Of a stretch of 64,000 bases of DNA, positions 44,283 to 53,277 are shown one piece after another. The notes under the pieces are model-generated. The model was not told where the DNA came from, did not search any database, and saw only the letters and a list, made by a program, of their open reading frames with translations. Source of the stretch: Sphingomonas sp. FARSPH (GTDB lineage: Bacteria > Pseudomonadota > Alphaproteobacteria > Sphingomonadales > Sphingomonadaceae); the NCBI RefSeq assembly GCF_003355005.1, contig NZ_CP029987.1:14168-78167 (forward strand), written 5' to 3'. Numbering within the stretch: position 1 is the first letter of the stretch; each line of letters begins with the position of its first letter. Made by a program: the position numbers and the translations under genes.

Positions 44283-44687
44283 GACCGATCTTGCGGCAGC
44301 ACTCGTCGTTGGGCTACGCCACTTCAGCAGCGCTCGCTGTCCCAACACCGTCAAGGCATTCAAATCGCCTGCTTTAAAGCGATCGCCTATTTGCAAGGTT
44401 TTATTCCTCGCGAAGACGCGAACTCGCTGAGACGGCCTATACCCGCGCAACCCCGACCGCGATTGAGAAAGCGCTTTCACTGCTGACCTTCGACAAACGA
44501 CGGATGGAGGATCGGCGCAGGGGCTATTTCTTAAGCCCTGTTTGATAGAAACCTGTTTACCGTTTACGCCCGTCATCAGCCAAGATCGCTGGTCACAGTT
44601 GGGACTGGATTGAGCTAATCGGCCATACCAGCTAGGTGTCTGACGCCTTCCGTGATCGGAAGGTTCCTAGCACGTCAGGTGTGGGGC
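44283..44687. other. Non-coding scar upstream of the second wcaJ
   Basis: No intact gene. A short frame at ~44410-44545 reads ALSLLTFDKRRMEDRRRGYF before a stop and may be the tail of a lost gene; it is not identified. The last ~140 bases must hold the promoter of wcaJ. Confidence 0.35.
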
Positions 44688-46115
44688 ATGTTGAATAACG
44701 TTGATCCGATCGACCGGCGTTTTTCTTTATCTAGGCCATTGATGACGTCATCTGATACCTCTCCGTCGAAGACACCTTGGCGCCCACGCAGCGCCTTGCT
44801 GCAGTTCCGGGCGGTGGCTTATCTGCTGTGCAGCGACATGGTAGCAATCTTTGTTGGCTTCCTGCTTGCGGCCTTGGCGCGCCATTCCGTTTTTGGCGAT
44901 ACGAACTGGCTGGTCTTCGCTCTCGTTCTGATGCCGCTTTATGTACTTATCGCCTCGAATTCAGACGCTTATGATGCGGAGAATTTGCAGGATCCATTTC
45001 GGGCAATAAGACGCAGCTTACAATCGTTGGCGCTGGCAGTCGGCAGCGTCATTCTCATCATCTTCTATTTAAAATCTGGCACGGCCTTCCCTCGTCTGAC
45101 GATCGGTATCGGCTCGGGGCTGGCAACCGTGTTTCTCGGGATCACCCGCTACGGCTTTATCCGCCATCTCAGCTGGATCGTCGGTGGCAATCCATTCAGT
45201 TCGATCCTCTTGTGCGATCGCGGTGCTCCTATACCGTCGGGCGATTTCTCCATGATCATGGCGGCTGAGTCCTATTTCGATCCCGACCGGCACGACCCAC
45301 ACATGTACGACCGTCTCGCCACGCTGGTGGCGAGCGTAGACCGAGTCGTGGTGACTTGCGCACCAGAACACCGGCTGGCTTGGGCGAAGGCGCTACGTGG
45401 CGCCAATGTCCAAAGTGAGATCATCGTACCAGAACTTGCCCAACTGGGCCCTCTTGGCTTGGGTCCTTATCGAGACGTCCCGTCAATCATTGTCGCGGCG
45501 GGGCCGCTCAATCTGACCGACCGGATTGTCAAGCGCTTGTTCGACATCGCGGTGGCGTCGGCCGCCCTGTTGTGCCTGCTGCCGCTGCTGGTCCTCACTG
45601 CGATAACAGTGCGCATGAACAGCCCTGGACCAATCCTGTTCAAGCAGGTGCGTATCGGCCGCGGCAATCAGATGTTCCAGATGCTCAAGTTCCGCTCGAT
45701 GTACGTTCAGCAGTTAGACGGCGCCGGCCATCGTTCCGCCTCTCGCGACGACGACCGAATCACCAAGGTCGGGCGGATCATTCGCAAGACCAGCATCGAC
45801 GAGCTACCGCAGCTGATCAACGTGCTGAAAGGGGACATGAGCATCGTCGGACCGCGTCCGCATGCTCTGGGTTCTCGCGCGGCAGACAAGCTCTTTTGGG
45901 AAGTCGATCAGCGTTATTGGGATCGTCATGCTGCCAAGCCAGGTCTCACCGGTCTTGCCCAGGTTCGCGGCTTTCGCGGGGCTACGTTGGTAGAGGCCGA
46001 TCTCAGAAACCGTCTTCAGGCCGATCTTGAGTATCTCGAGAATTGGTCGATCTGGCGCGATCTTAAGATTATCTTTCTGACAGTACGTGTGATCCTGCAT
46101 CGCAACGCATTCTAG
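44688..46115 (+). CDS. WcaJ/SpsB-type undecaprenyl-phosphate sugar phosphotransferase (EPS II)
   Basis: 475 residues. Four N-terminal helices (YLLCSDMVAIFVGFLLAALA onward), a linker with a Rossmann-like part (VVVTCAPEHRL), a fifth helix (IAVASAALLCLLPLLVLTAI) and the transferase domain with LKFRSMYVQ, RKTSIDELPQL, VGPRPHA and KPGLTGLAQVRGFRG. It starts a polysaccharide repeat by moving a hexose-1-phosphate to undecaprenyl phosphate. GTG at 44652 is a longer alternative. The stop TAG is completed by the first base of the IS5 element. Confidence 0.92.
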   Translation: MLNNVDPIDRRFSLSRPLMTSSDTSPSKTPWRPRSALLQFRAVAYLLCSDMVAIFVGFLLAALARHSVFGDTNWLVFALVLMPLYVLIASNSDAYDAENLQDPFRAIRRSLQSLALAVGSVILIIFYLKSGTAFPRLTIGIGSGLATVFLGITRYGFIRHLSWIVGGNPFSSILLCDRGAPIPSGDFSMIMAAESYFDPDRHDPHMYDRLATLVASVDRVVVTCAPEHRLAWAKALRGANVQSEIIVPELAQLGPLGLGPYRDVPSIIVAAGPLNLTDRIVKRLFDIAVASAALLCLLPLLVLTAITVRMNSPGPILFKQVRIGRGNQMFQMLKFRSMYVQQLDGAGHRSASRDDDRITKVGRIIRKTSIDELPQLINVLKGDMSIVGPRPHALGSRAADKLFWEVDQRYWDRHAAKPGLTGLAQVRGFRGATLVEADLRNRLQADLEYLENWSIWRDLKIIFLTVRVILHRNAF

Positions 46116-46124
46116 GCTCAGGAC

Positions 46125-46598
46125 TCATTGGTTGATCCAGAAGATGACGGTTGCAGCGAGAGCGATGGCGGACATGAAGGCGTGAGCGCATCGGTCGTAG
46201 CGGGTGTGGATGCGTCGCCAGTCCTTGAGGCGGCCGAACATGTTCTCGATCCTGTGGCGACGCCGGTAGAGGACGGCATCATGCGGGATCGGTGCCTTGC
46301 GGCCTTTGCGTGACGGGATGCAGGCGGCAGCGCCGCGTGCGGCGAGCGCCTGACGGAACCAGTCGGCATCGTAGCCGCGATCGGCGAGCAGCACCGGGGC
46401 GGGTGGCATCGCCTCGAACATGAGGGCCGCGCCCTTGTAGTCGCTCATCTGCCCTTCGGTGAGCAGCATGACGCGCGGGCGACCACGATCATCGCAGACG
46501 GCGTGCAGCTTAGAGTTCAGGCCGCCCCTGGTGCGTCCGATACATCGGGGAAGAGCCCCTTTTTGAGCAGGCTGGCCGCCGTCCGGTGCGCTTTCAGA
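46125..46598 (-). pseudogene. IS5 copy A transposase, 3' part
   Basis: It reads GALPRCIGRTRGGLNSKLHAV, LADRGYDADWFRQAL and YRRRHRIENMFGRLKDWRRIHTRYDR, the DDE half of an IS5 (IS427-like) transposase, ending VIFWINQ. A run of A before GGGG (near 46560) is the slippery site. Translation is cut at 46598 by the IS66 insertion; the 5' part is at 54037-54323. Confidence 0.88.
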
Positions 46599-46683
46599 GT
46601 AAGCGTCCGGTCTTCTCCACCTTGCTGACGAGGTGATGCGCAAGCCACAGGTTCGGCACTGTGGCAGACACCGGTGCGGCATC

Positions 46684-47061
46684 ATGGCGACGCGAATTAT
46701 CGAGATGGTTGGGCCTGAACCGCGCCGGCGGTTCAGCGAAGATGACAAGGCGCGGATCGTGTCGGAGGCGATGATGCCGGGTGCCAGCGTGCTGGAGGTG
46801 GCGCGGCGACACCGGGTGTGCACGTCGCTGGTGTATCGCTGGCGACGCACGCTGCTGCGCGACGGGGTGGCGAGCGAAGCATTGCCGTTGCCGGGGCCGG
46901 CATTCATTCCGGTCGAGGTGGCGGGCGCGCCCATGGTGCCGCATTCGGAGCCGCTCGGACCGGGTGTGGTGGAAGTGGTCGGCCCGGCCGGGCAACGCAT
47001 CCGCCTGGCACCTCCCATCGACGCGCGGGTGCTCAAGACCGTGCTGGCGGGGTTTGCTTGA
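46684..47061 (+). CDS. tnpA: IS66 accessory protein TnpA
   Basis: 125 residues. RRRFSEDDKARIVSEAMMPGASVLEVARRH is a helix-turn-helix of the IS66 OrfA/InsN type, followed by VCTSLVYRWRR. The C-terminus ends LAPPIDARVLKTVLAGF. The stop overlaps the tnpB start. Required with TnpB and TnpC for IS66 movement. Confidence 0.88.
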   Translation: MATRIIEMVGPEPRRRFSEDDKARIVSEAMMPGASVLEVARRHRVCTSLVYRWRRTLLRDGVASEALPLPGPAFIPVEVAGAPMVPHSEPLGPGVVEVVGPAGQRIRLAPPIDARVLKTVLAGFA

Positions 47062-47405
47062 TCGGGCCGCCGGGCGGTGTCCGGGTGTATCTGGCGGCCG
47101 GGGTCACGGACATGCGCAAGGGCTTCGACGGGCTGGCCGCGCTGGTACAGCAGCGGCTGCGCCAGGATCCGTTTGGCGGTGCGGTGTACGCCTTCCGGGG
47201 CAAGCGTGGCGATCTGGTCAAGCTGCTGTGGTGGGATGGTCAGGGTCTCGTGCTCCATGCCAAGCGTCTGGAGCGGGGCCGGTTCACCTGGCCGGCGACC
47301 GCGGACGGCGTCGCGGTGCTGACCCCGGCGCAGCTGTCGATGCTGCTCGAAGGGGTGGACTGGCGGCATCCGATCCGGTCCTCGCAGCCGACCTTGGCCT
47401 GGTAA
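47058..47405 (+). CDS. tnpB: IS66 accessory protein TnpB (Orf2)
   Basis: 115 residues. VYLAAGVTDMRKGFDGLAALV and AFRGKRGDLVKLLWWDGQGL are the invariant motifs of IS66 Orf2, ending near LSMLLEGVDWRHP. The start is TTG at 47058, overlapping the tnpA stop (TTGA), as is common in this family. Confidence 0.9.
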   Translation: MIGPPGGVRVYLAAGVTDMRKGFDGLAALVQQRLRQDPFGGAVYAFRGKRGDLVKLLWWDGQGLVLHAKRLERGRFTWPATADGVAVLTPAQLSMLLEGVDWRHPIRSSQPTLAW

Positions 47406-47465
47406 AAAGTACGGTTTCCTGCGGCTTTCGCGTGTATCGGCACGGGGGTTCTGGTATAAGCGGGC

Positions 47466-48230
47466 GTGTCGCCCGATGCCGCCTCGCTGCCCGACGATAT
47501 CGCCCTTCTGAAGGCCATGCTCATTGCTGCCGGCGCCGAGCTGGAGCAGTTGCGGATGCAGGTCGCGCGGCTGCGGCGCATGGCCTTCGGCCGTTCGTCG
47601 GAGAAGCTGACGCACCAGGCTGACCAGCTGGAACTCGGGCTGGAAGAGCGCGAGGCGGAAGCCGCCACTGCGGCGATGCCGGTGGTCACCCGGACACGGG
47701 AGACCGCCAGGCCGTATCGACAGCCGCTGCCCGATCATCTGCCCCGCACCGAGGTCGTGCATGAGGCACCGTGCGTCTGCCCCGACTGCGGTGGTGCCAT
47801 GCGGCGCATGGGCGAGGACGTTACGGAACAGCTCGACTATGTGCCCGCCTCGTTCCGGGTCGTGCGCCACGTCCGGCCGCGGCTCAGCTGCCGGTCATGC
47901 GAGCGCATAGTGCAGGCGCCGTTGCCGTCCATGCCCATCGAGCGCGGTCGACCCGGTGCGGGGCTGCTCGCCCATGTGCTGGTGTCCAAATACGCCAACC
48001 ATCTGCCGCTCTACCGCCAGTCGGGCATCTATGCTCGCCAGGGCGTCGACCTTGCCCGCTCCACGCTCGCCGACTGGGTCGGGCGCTCGGCCGCGCTCCT
48101 CGGCCCCTTGGTCGACGCGCTCGAGCGCCACGTCATGGGCGGCGCGACCCTCCATGCCGACGACACGCCGGTGCCGGTACTGGCCCCTGGTGCCGGTCGC
48201 ACCAGGACGGGCAGGCTGTGGACCTATGTA
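47466..48230 (+). pseudogene. tnpC: IS66 transposase TnpC, 5' part, cut by Tn3
   Basis: The 5' 255 codons include a coiled region (ELEQLRMQVARLRRMAFGRSSEKL), a zinc-binding CVCPDCGG with later CRSC, and LLAHVLVSKYANHLPLYRQ. The catalytic domain begins with LHADDTPVPVL. The frame reads into LWTYV and is then broken by the Tn3 end at 48231; it resumes at 53278. Confidence 0.92.
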
Positions 48231-48295
48231 GGGGGCGTTTGCGGTGGGGGGCGAAATCCTACGCTCATGACTTGCCACCGAGACGCTGGCCGAGT

Positions 48296-51157
48296 TTATC
48301 TTCGCTGCCAGGAAGCCAGCGTCGCATGACCATGGGCGAGGAGGTCAGGCGGGACGACGACGATCCCGTCCACAGCGCGGCTGTCGACGACCTCCCCAAG
48401 TTTCATGGTGTTCCAGAAGATGATGATGGCGGCGAGCAGGTTCATGCCGGCGATGCGATAGTGCTGCCCTTCGGCGGATCGATCCCGGATTTCACCTCGG
48501 CGGTGGAAACTGATGGCGCGCTTGAGGGCATGATGGGCCTCGCCCTTGTTGAGTCCGATCTGAGCCTGGCGCTGGAGGCTGGCATCGAGAATCCAGTCGA
48601 TCATGAACAGGGTCCGCTCGATGCGCCCGACCTCCCGCAATGCGAGGGCCAGTTCATTCTGGCGCGGGTAAGAGGCGAGCTTGCGAAGAATCTGGCTAGG
48701 CGCGACGATCCCCGCTGCGATCGTCGCCATGACGCGCAGGATGTCGGGCCAGTTGCGTTCGATCAGCGGTTCATTGATCTTGCCACCGACTAGCGCTCGC
48801 ACATTGGCAGGCGTCGCATTGGGCGTGAAGGCATAGAATCTTTTCTGAGGTAGATCGCGGATACGCGGTGCGAACCTGTAGCCGAGCAAGGCGCAGGCGG
48901 CGAACACATGATCGGTGAAGCCGCCCGTGTCGGCAAAATGCTGGCGGACGTGGCGGCCCGCGTCATTCATGAGCAGCCCGTCTAGGATGTAGGGCGCCTC
49001 GCTGACCGTTGCCGGGATCACCTGGGTTGCGAAGGGAGCATATTGATCGGACACATGGCTGTATCCCTTGAGACCCGGGACGTTGCCATATTTCGCGTTG
49101 ATCAGATTCATCGCCTCGCCCTGCTCGGTAGCAAGGAAGAACTGCCCGTCGCTGGATGCCGATTGTCCTTGTCCCCAAAAGGCGGCCATGGGCAGGGCGG
49201 CGTGGGCCTCCACGATCATGGCGAGCGCGCGATCATAGGCGCTGCCTTCGACATACCAGCGCGCAATCCGCAGCAATTCCCAGAAACTGTGTGTGTTGGT
49301 CGCCGCCGCCATCTTGCGCAGTCCGAGATTGACGCCCTCCGCAAGAAGCACGTTCATCAGGCCGATCCGGTCACTGCAGGGCGCGCCGGTGCGTAGATGC
49401 GTGAACGCCTCGGAAAACCCGGTTCGCTCGTCGACTTCCAGCAGCAGATCGGTGATCCTCGCGGGCGGAAGCTGCTGATAGAGATCGAGCACGAGATCCT
49501 CGGCACCTTCGGGCGTGTCGGCCTTCAGCTTGTCGATGTGCAGCTTGCCGTTCTCGATGATGCCACCTGGGATCGTTCCGGTTCGCGCTGCGCGGCCTAG
49601 CTCCTTCAACCGTGTATCCAGTCGTGCCCTGCGCTCGGCCAGCCATTCGCCAGGTCGTAGCGGCACGGCGAGCCGCGCAGTCTGCTCTATCGCCTGTGGC
49701 GGGACCAGAATCTGCTTGAGGTCGCCATAGCGGCGCGATCCCGCCAGCCATATGTCGCCCGACCGGAAGGCGTCGCGGATGTGAAACAGCACTGCGATTT
49801 CCCAAAGCCGGTAGTCACCGGCGGGCTCAGCGCGAAGATGACGATGCCATTTGGAGTTAGGGCGCAGAAAATCCATCGGAGGATCGGCCTTGATCCCGCT
49901 TCGCAGCAGCGCGACAGCCGCCAGAAGAGGCTTGGCGATCGGCGCCGCCTGCATGTCGAGCAGGCGCAGCATCCTTGGCGCGTAGAGGCGGAAGCGATGA
50001 TAGCCGTCGAGAACGCGGCTGAGCGGACCTGCCGCGAGCACGTTGGTCAGCGCGGAGGCCGTGTCGACAAGGGTTCTGAACCGTTCCCAGCCAGGCCCGG
50101 TGGCGATTATCCCGTCCAGGGCCGCACCATCGTCCTGTGCCCCTAGCAATGCGCCACCGATTTCGGCAAAGGACTTCAGCGTGTCCCGAACGGCCGCCTT
50201 TTCGTCGGCGATCCTGGTGCTGCAAAGGCGTTCGGAGGCCCGATAGAGACGGCCCACGATGCGGTCGTGGGTCTCCACGACGACATCGGCCAGCGAAGAC
50301 CGCCATTCCAGGGTGCAGACAGCGAGGATCGCAAGCCGCCTGCTTTCGGGTAGATCGCGCATACCGTCGGCGTAATAGCGCTCGCCCTGTCGGCGAAGTC
50401 GGGTCACACGATGCGCGGGCACGCCTTCCAGCAAATCCGCCGGAAGATCGAACCTTTGAAGATATTCCAGTCGATCCATCAGCCGGTTGGCGGCTGCTGA
50501 ATTTGCGCCAACCTCGAACTGTCGCAGCCATACGAAGCGGGTGACACGACCATCCACCGTATCCTCCAACAGGTGAGCCAAATTCCCACTCAGGGCTGGC
50601 GTGATGCGATGGGCGATACGATCTTCAATCCGGCGTTCCGCCTCGACCAGCGCATCGGCGCAAAGGCGCTCGATCGTCGAGGAGCCGGGAAGGATCGTGC
50701 GGGTGCGGCGACACTCCGCCACGAAACGACCGGCAAGATCTTCGTTCGATGTCGCCGCCTCGGCTTCCCGAGCGATCCATTCGCGCAAATCCCGTGCGCC
50801 CCGCCCCGAAAAGGAGCGATAGCCGTAGATTCGGCGCAGGTCCGCCAGATGTTCGTGCCGGGTCTCCTCGCGCGCGGCATAGAGGAGTAGATCGTCGCTG
50901 GTCAGCCCGAGCTGGGCCGCAATGAAATCCGATACCTGCGCCGGGATCAGCTCGCCAGGAGCGAGCACCCGGCCCGGGTAGCGCAGGACGCACAGTTGCA
51001 GCGCGAAGCCGAAACGGTTGTGGGCGCGCCGACGCTGGCGGATATGCCCGAGATCCTCATCGCTGAGGGTATAGTGCCGCAGCAGCTCACCTTGATCGAC
51101 CGGCAAATGAAACAGCGCCTCGCGCTGTCGATCGGTCAGGGTCACGCGACGCGGCAT
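48296..51157 (-). CDS. tnpA: Tn3-family transposase TnpA
   Basis: 953 residues, full length for the family. The N-terminal DUF4158 domain begins LTDRQREALFHLPVDQGELL. The C-terminal Tn3 catalytic domain includes FWGQGQSASSDGQFF (first catalytic Asp), the YSHVSDQYAPFATQVIPAT block, and GEAHHALKRAISFHRRGEIRDR with the NLLAAIIIFWNTMKLG end. No frameshift. Transcribed away from tnpR across the res region. Confidence 0.96.
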   Translation of the reverse strand: MPRRVTLTDRQREALFHLPVDQGELLRHYTLSDEDLGHIRQRRRAHNRFGFALQLCVLRYPGRVLAPGELIPAQVSDFIAAQLGLTSDDLLLYAAREETRHEHLADLRRIYGYRSFSGRGARDLREWIAREAEAATSNEDLAGRFVAECRRTRTILPGSSTIERLCADALVEAERRIEDRIAHRITPALSGNLAHLLEDTVDGRVTRFVWLRQFEVGANSAAANRLMDRLEYLQRFDLPADLLEGVPAHRVTRLRRQGERYYADGMRDLPESRRLAILAVCTLEWRSSLADVVVETHDRIVGRLYRASERLCSTRIADEKAAVRDTLKSFAEIGGALLGAQDDGAALDGIIATGPGWERFRTLVDTASALTNVLAAGPLSRVLDGYHRFRLYAPRMLRLLDMQAAPIAKPLLAAVALLRSGIKADPPMDFLRPNSKWHRHLRAEPAGDYRLWEIAVLFHIRDAFRSGDIWLAGSRRYGDLKQILVPPQAIEQTARLAVPLRPGEWLAERRARLDTRLKELGRAARTGTIPGGIIENGKLHIDKLKADTPEGAEDLVLDLYQQLPPARITDLLLEVDERTGFSEAFTHLRTGAPCSDRIGLMNVLLAEGVNLGLRKMAAATNTHSFWELLRIARWYVEGSAYDRALAMIVEAHAALPMAAFWGQGQSASSDGQFFLATEQGEAMNLINAKYGNVPGLKGYSHVSDQYAPFATQVIPATVSEAPYILDGLLMNDAGRHVRQHFADTGGFTDHVFAACALLGYRFAPRIRDLPQKRFYAFTPNATPANVRALVGGKINEPLIERNWPDILRVMATIAAGIVAPSQILRKLASYPRQNELALALREVGRIERTLFMIDWILDASLQRQAQIGLNKGEAHHALKRAISFHRRGEIRDRSAEGQHYRIAGMNLLAAIIIFWNTMKLGEVVDSRAVDGIVVVPPDLLAHGHATLASWQRR

Positions 51158-51282
51158 AGATGCTCCTTATTCTCTCCGATGCGAGGTTTGAGATAGCTTG
51201 ATTGCGATGCTGGTTGAGATACACAATAGCGCAATCTTATGTGCTCATGTTCGTCACCGCCTCAAACCTTCGTTTGTGATCC
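51158..51282. promoter_or_regulatory. Probable res site and divergent promoters
   Basis: The 125 bases between divergent tnpA and tnpR contain GAGGTTTGAG and, inverted, CTCAAACCTT about 75 bases apart, plus an ATTGCG/CGCAAT pair. This layout suits resolvase-binding subsites that also control both promoters. Confidence 0.65.
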
Positions 51283-51903
51283 ATGTTGATCGGCTACGCC
51301 CGTGTCTCCAAAGCTGATGGCTCGCAGTCCCTCGACCTGCAGCACGACGCCCTTCGCGCCGCCGGTGTCGAGCCAGGCAATATCTATGATGATCGTGCAT
51401 CTGGTAGCCGTGATGATCGCCCCGGTCTTGCCGCCTGCCTCAAATCGTTGCGCGACGGCGACGTCCTGATTGTCTGGAAGCTCGATCGGCTCGGCCGAAC
51501 GCTCACGCATCTGGTCAGCACGGTCCAGAGCCTGTCGGATCGCAGTATCGGTTTGAGGGTGCTCACCGGCAAGGGCGCGCAGATCGACACCACGACGCCA
51601 TCGGGTCGCATGGTGTTCGGCATCTTCGCCACACTGGCGGAGTTCGAACGGGATATGATCCGCGAGCGCACCATGGCTGGCCTTGCCGCCGCCCGCGCGC
51701 GGGGCCGCAAAGGCGGCCGCAAGTTCGCCCTTTCCAAAGCTCAGGTGCGCCTCGCCCAGGCCGCCATGGCCCAGCGCGACACGTCCGTCTCAGATCTATG
51801 CAAGGAACTCGGGATCGAGCGCGTCACCCTCTATCGCTATGTCGGTCCCAAAGGCGAACTCAGGGACTACGGAAAGCGCGTCCTAGGGCTTGTCGCAAGC
51901 TGA
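51283..51903 (+). CDS. tnpR: Serine resolvase TnpR
   Basis: 206 residues. IGYARVSKADGSQSLDLQ contains the catalytic serine region, WKLDRLGRTLTHLV the conserved Asp/Arg site and GRMVFGIFATLAEFERDMIRERT the long E helix. The C-terminus is a helix-turn-helix (SVSDLCKELGIERVTLYRYV). It resolves cointegrates at the neighbouring res site. Confidence 0.95.
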   Translation: MLIGYARVSKADGSQSLDLQHDALRAAGVEPGNIYDDRASGSRDDRPGLAACLKSLRDGDVLIVWKLDRLGRTLTHLVSTVQSLSDRSIGLRVLTGKGAQIDTTTPSGRMVFGIFATLAEFERDMIRERTMAGLAAARARGRKGGRKFALSKAQVRLAQAAMAQRDTSVSDLCKELGIERVTLYRYVGPKGELRDYGKRVLGLVAS

Positions 51904-51979
51904 TGCGTATGGGGCGAATGATACCTCAGCGAACGGGCTTTGTAAGGCCCGCTGATCTGTCTGCTGAATAGGGTGAGCA

Positions 51980-53227
51980 ATGGCCAGAAATTTTCTCTTC
52001 AATTCGCTTGCTGCGCTGGCGCTTGTGTCAGCCACACCCACCCTGGCTCAATCGGCTGACCCAGCGGGCAAACCGTTCGATGCAACTGTGGCATGGGCTT
52101 CGTTCACGAAGTTGCTGCACGAGGAATACGGCTATTTTGACCGTCCCGGTGTCGACGGCGATGCCATCCTTTCCGCGTTCGAACAGCGAGCAAAGGCAGC
52201 CCGATCCGACAAGGACTTCATCGACGTACTCCAGCTTGTATCCCACAATTTCGCAGACCCGCATTTCATTGTCGGTCCGTTCGATCGCGATGACTGGGCA
52301 ATCATCCCCACATCGTCAGACCTGTTCGGGATCTACGACGGCACAACCTTTCGGATCGAGGATGTGCGGGCAGGCGGCGATGCGATGGCCAAGGGTGTGA
52401 CATCAGGCGTGACTGTGCTCAGGATCGATGGTCAAACGCCTCGTGCCGCTATTGAGCAAATCACTGGGCGGCCATTTACAGCGCTGAGCACTCCTCAGAT
52501 CGGGTTCGCGTTCAACGTGGCGTTGGCAGGCCATCGTCGGCGGGCTCGCACGTTGGAAATACTGGAGGCCAGGCAGCGACGGACCTTCGCTTTGGCGGCG
52601 ACCTCGGATCAGGCCAATCGGGTTGCGGACGGACCTCTCCTGGATGTCGAGCGAGACGGAGCACTCGGTATTATCCGCATCAATAATTCGCTCGGCGACC
52701 AAGCTTTGATCGTGCAGTTCGCACAAGCACTGGAGTCCCTTAACGACACCACCACCCTGCTGATCGACCTTCGCAATACACCCAGTGGGGGTAACACCAG
52801 CGTCGCCCGTGGCATCATGGGGCATTTCGTGGATCACGATCGACCCTACCAGATGCACGTCATTCCTTACGAAACGAGGGTGCTCGGGCCGACACGTAAA
52901 TTCGTCGAATTCGTCGCGCCCTATGGCATTCGCTATCCTGGGAAAGTCTATGTTGCCGGCGGGCGGTGGACCGGCAGCATGGGCGAGGGATTGATGATCG
53001 GTTTCGACGCGATCGGCGCCACCACCGTTGGCAGCGATCTGGCCCATCTTCTTGGTGCATTGAGCAACGAAACGATCGAAGGCTCAGCCGCCAAGGTAGA
53101 TCTCGGCACAGAGCAATTGTTCACCGTAACAGGGCTCCCGCGTGAGGCTTACCATCCTCAAATCCTTATCCAGCGAGCCGAACGCGATAATGCGCATGAC
53201 CCTGTGCTGACAGCAATCGGGCGATGA
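51980..53227 (+). CDS. Secreted S41-family serine peptidase (transposon cargo)
   Basis: 415 residues. A Sec signal peptide (LFNSLAALALVSATPTLAQS, cleavage after AQ likely) leads a Tricorn/CtpA-like protein. TLLIDLRNTPSGGNTS (~261-276) is the S41 DLR-x-N-x-GG-type motif and GRWTGSMGEGLMIGFDAIGA (~328-347) carries the probable nucleophile Ser. No PDZ domain is obvious, although TVLRIDGQTPRAAIE resembles part of one. It lies between tnpR and the right inverted repeat, so it is cargo. It should act in the periplasm or outside; the target is unknown. Confidence 0.82.
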   Translation: MARNFLFNSLAALALVSATPTLAQSADPAGKPFDATVAWASFTKLLHEEYGYFDRPGVDGDAILSAFEQRAKAARSDKDFIDVLQLVSHNFADPHFIVGPFDRDDWAIIPTSSDLFGIYDGTTFRIEDVRAGGDAMAKGVTSGVTVLRIDGQTPRAAIEQITGRPFTALSTPQIGFAFNVALAGHRRRARTLEILEARQRRTFALAATSDQANRVADGPLLDVERDGALGIIRINNSLGDQALIVQFAQALESLNDTTTLLIDLRNTPSGGNTSVARGIMGHFVDHDRPYQMHVIPYETRVLGPTRKFVEFVAPYGIRYPGKVYVAGGRWTGSMGEGLMIGFDAIGATTVGSDLAHLLGALSNETIEGSAAKVDLGTEQLFTVTGLPREAYHPQILIQRAERDNAHDPVLTAIGR

Positions 53228-53277
53228 CGCGCAAGCGGGCTTAGCGTAGGATTTCGCCCCCTACCGCAAACGCCCCC

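Larger units (their letters stand above)
48231..53277. mobile_element. Tn3-family transposon with S41 peptidase cargo
   Basis: Inverted repeats of ~37 bases, GGGGGCGTTTGCGGT followed by RGGGGGCGAAATCCTACGCT, lie at 48231-48268 and 53240-53277. TATGTA flanks both ends (48225-48230; 53278-53283). Joining the tnpC halves through one TATGTA restores an uninterrupted frame. Contents: tnpA (minus), res region, tnpR (plus) and a peptidase gene (plus). It looks complete and possibly active. Confidence 0.93.
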
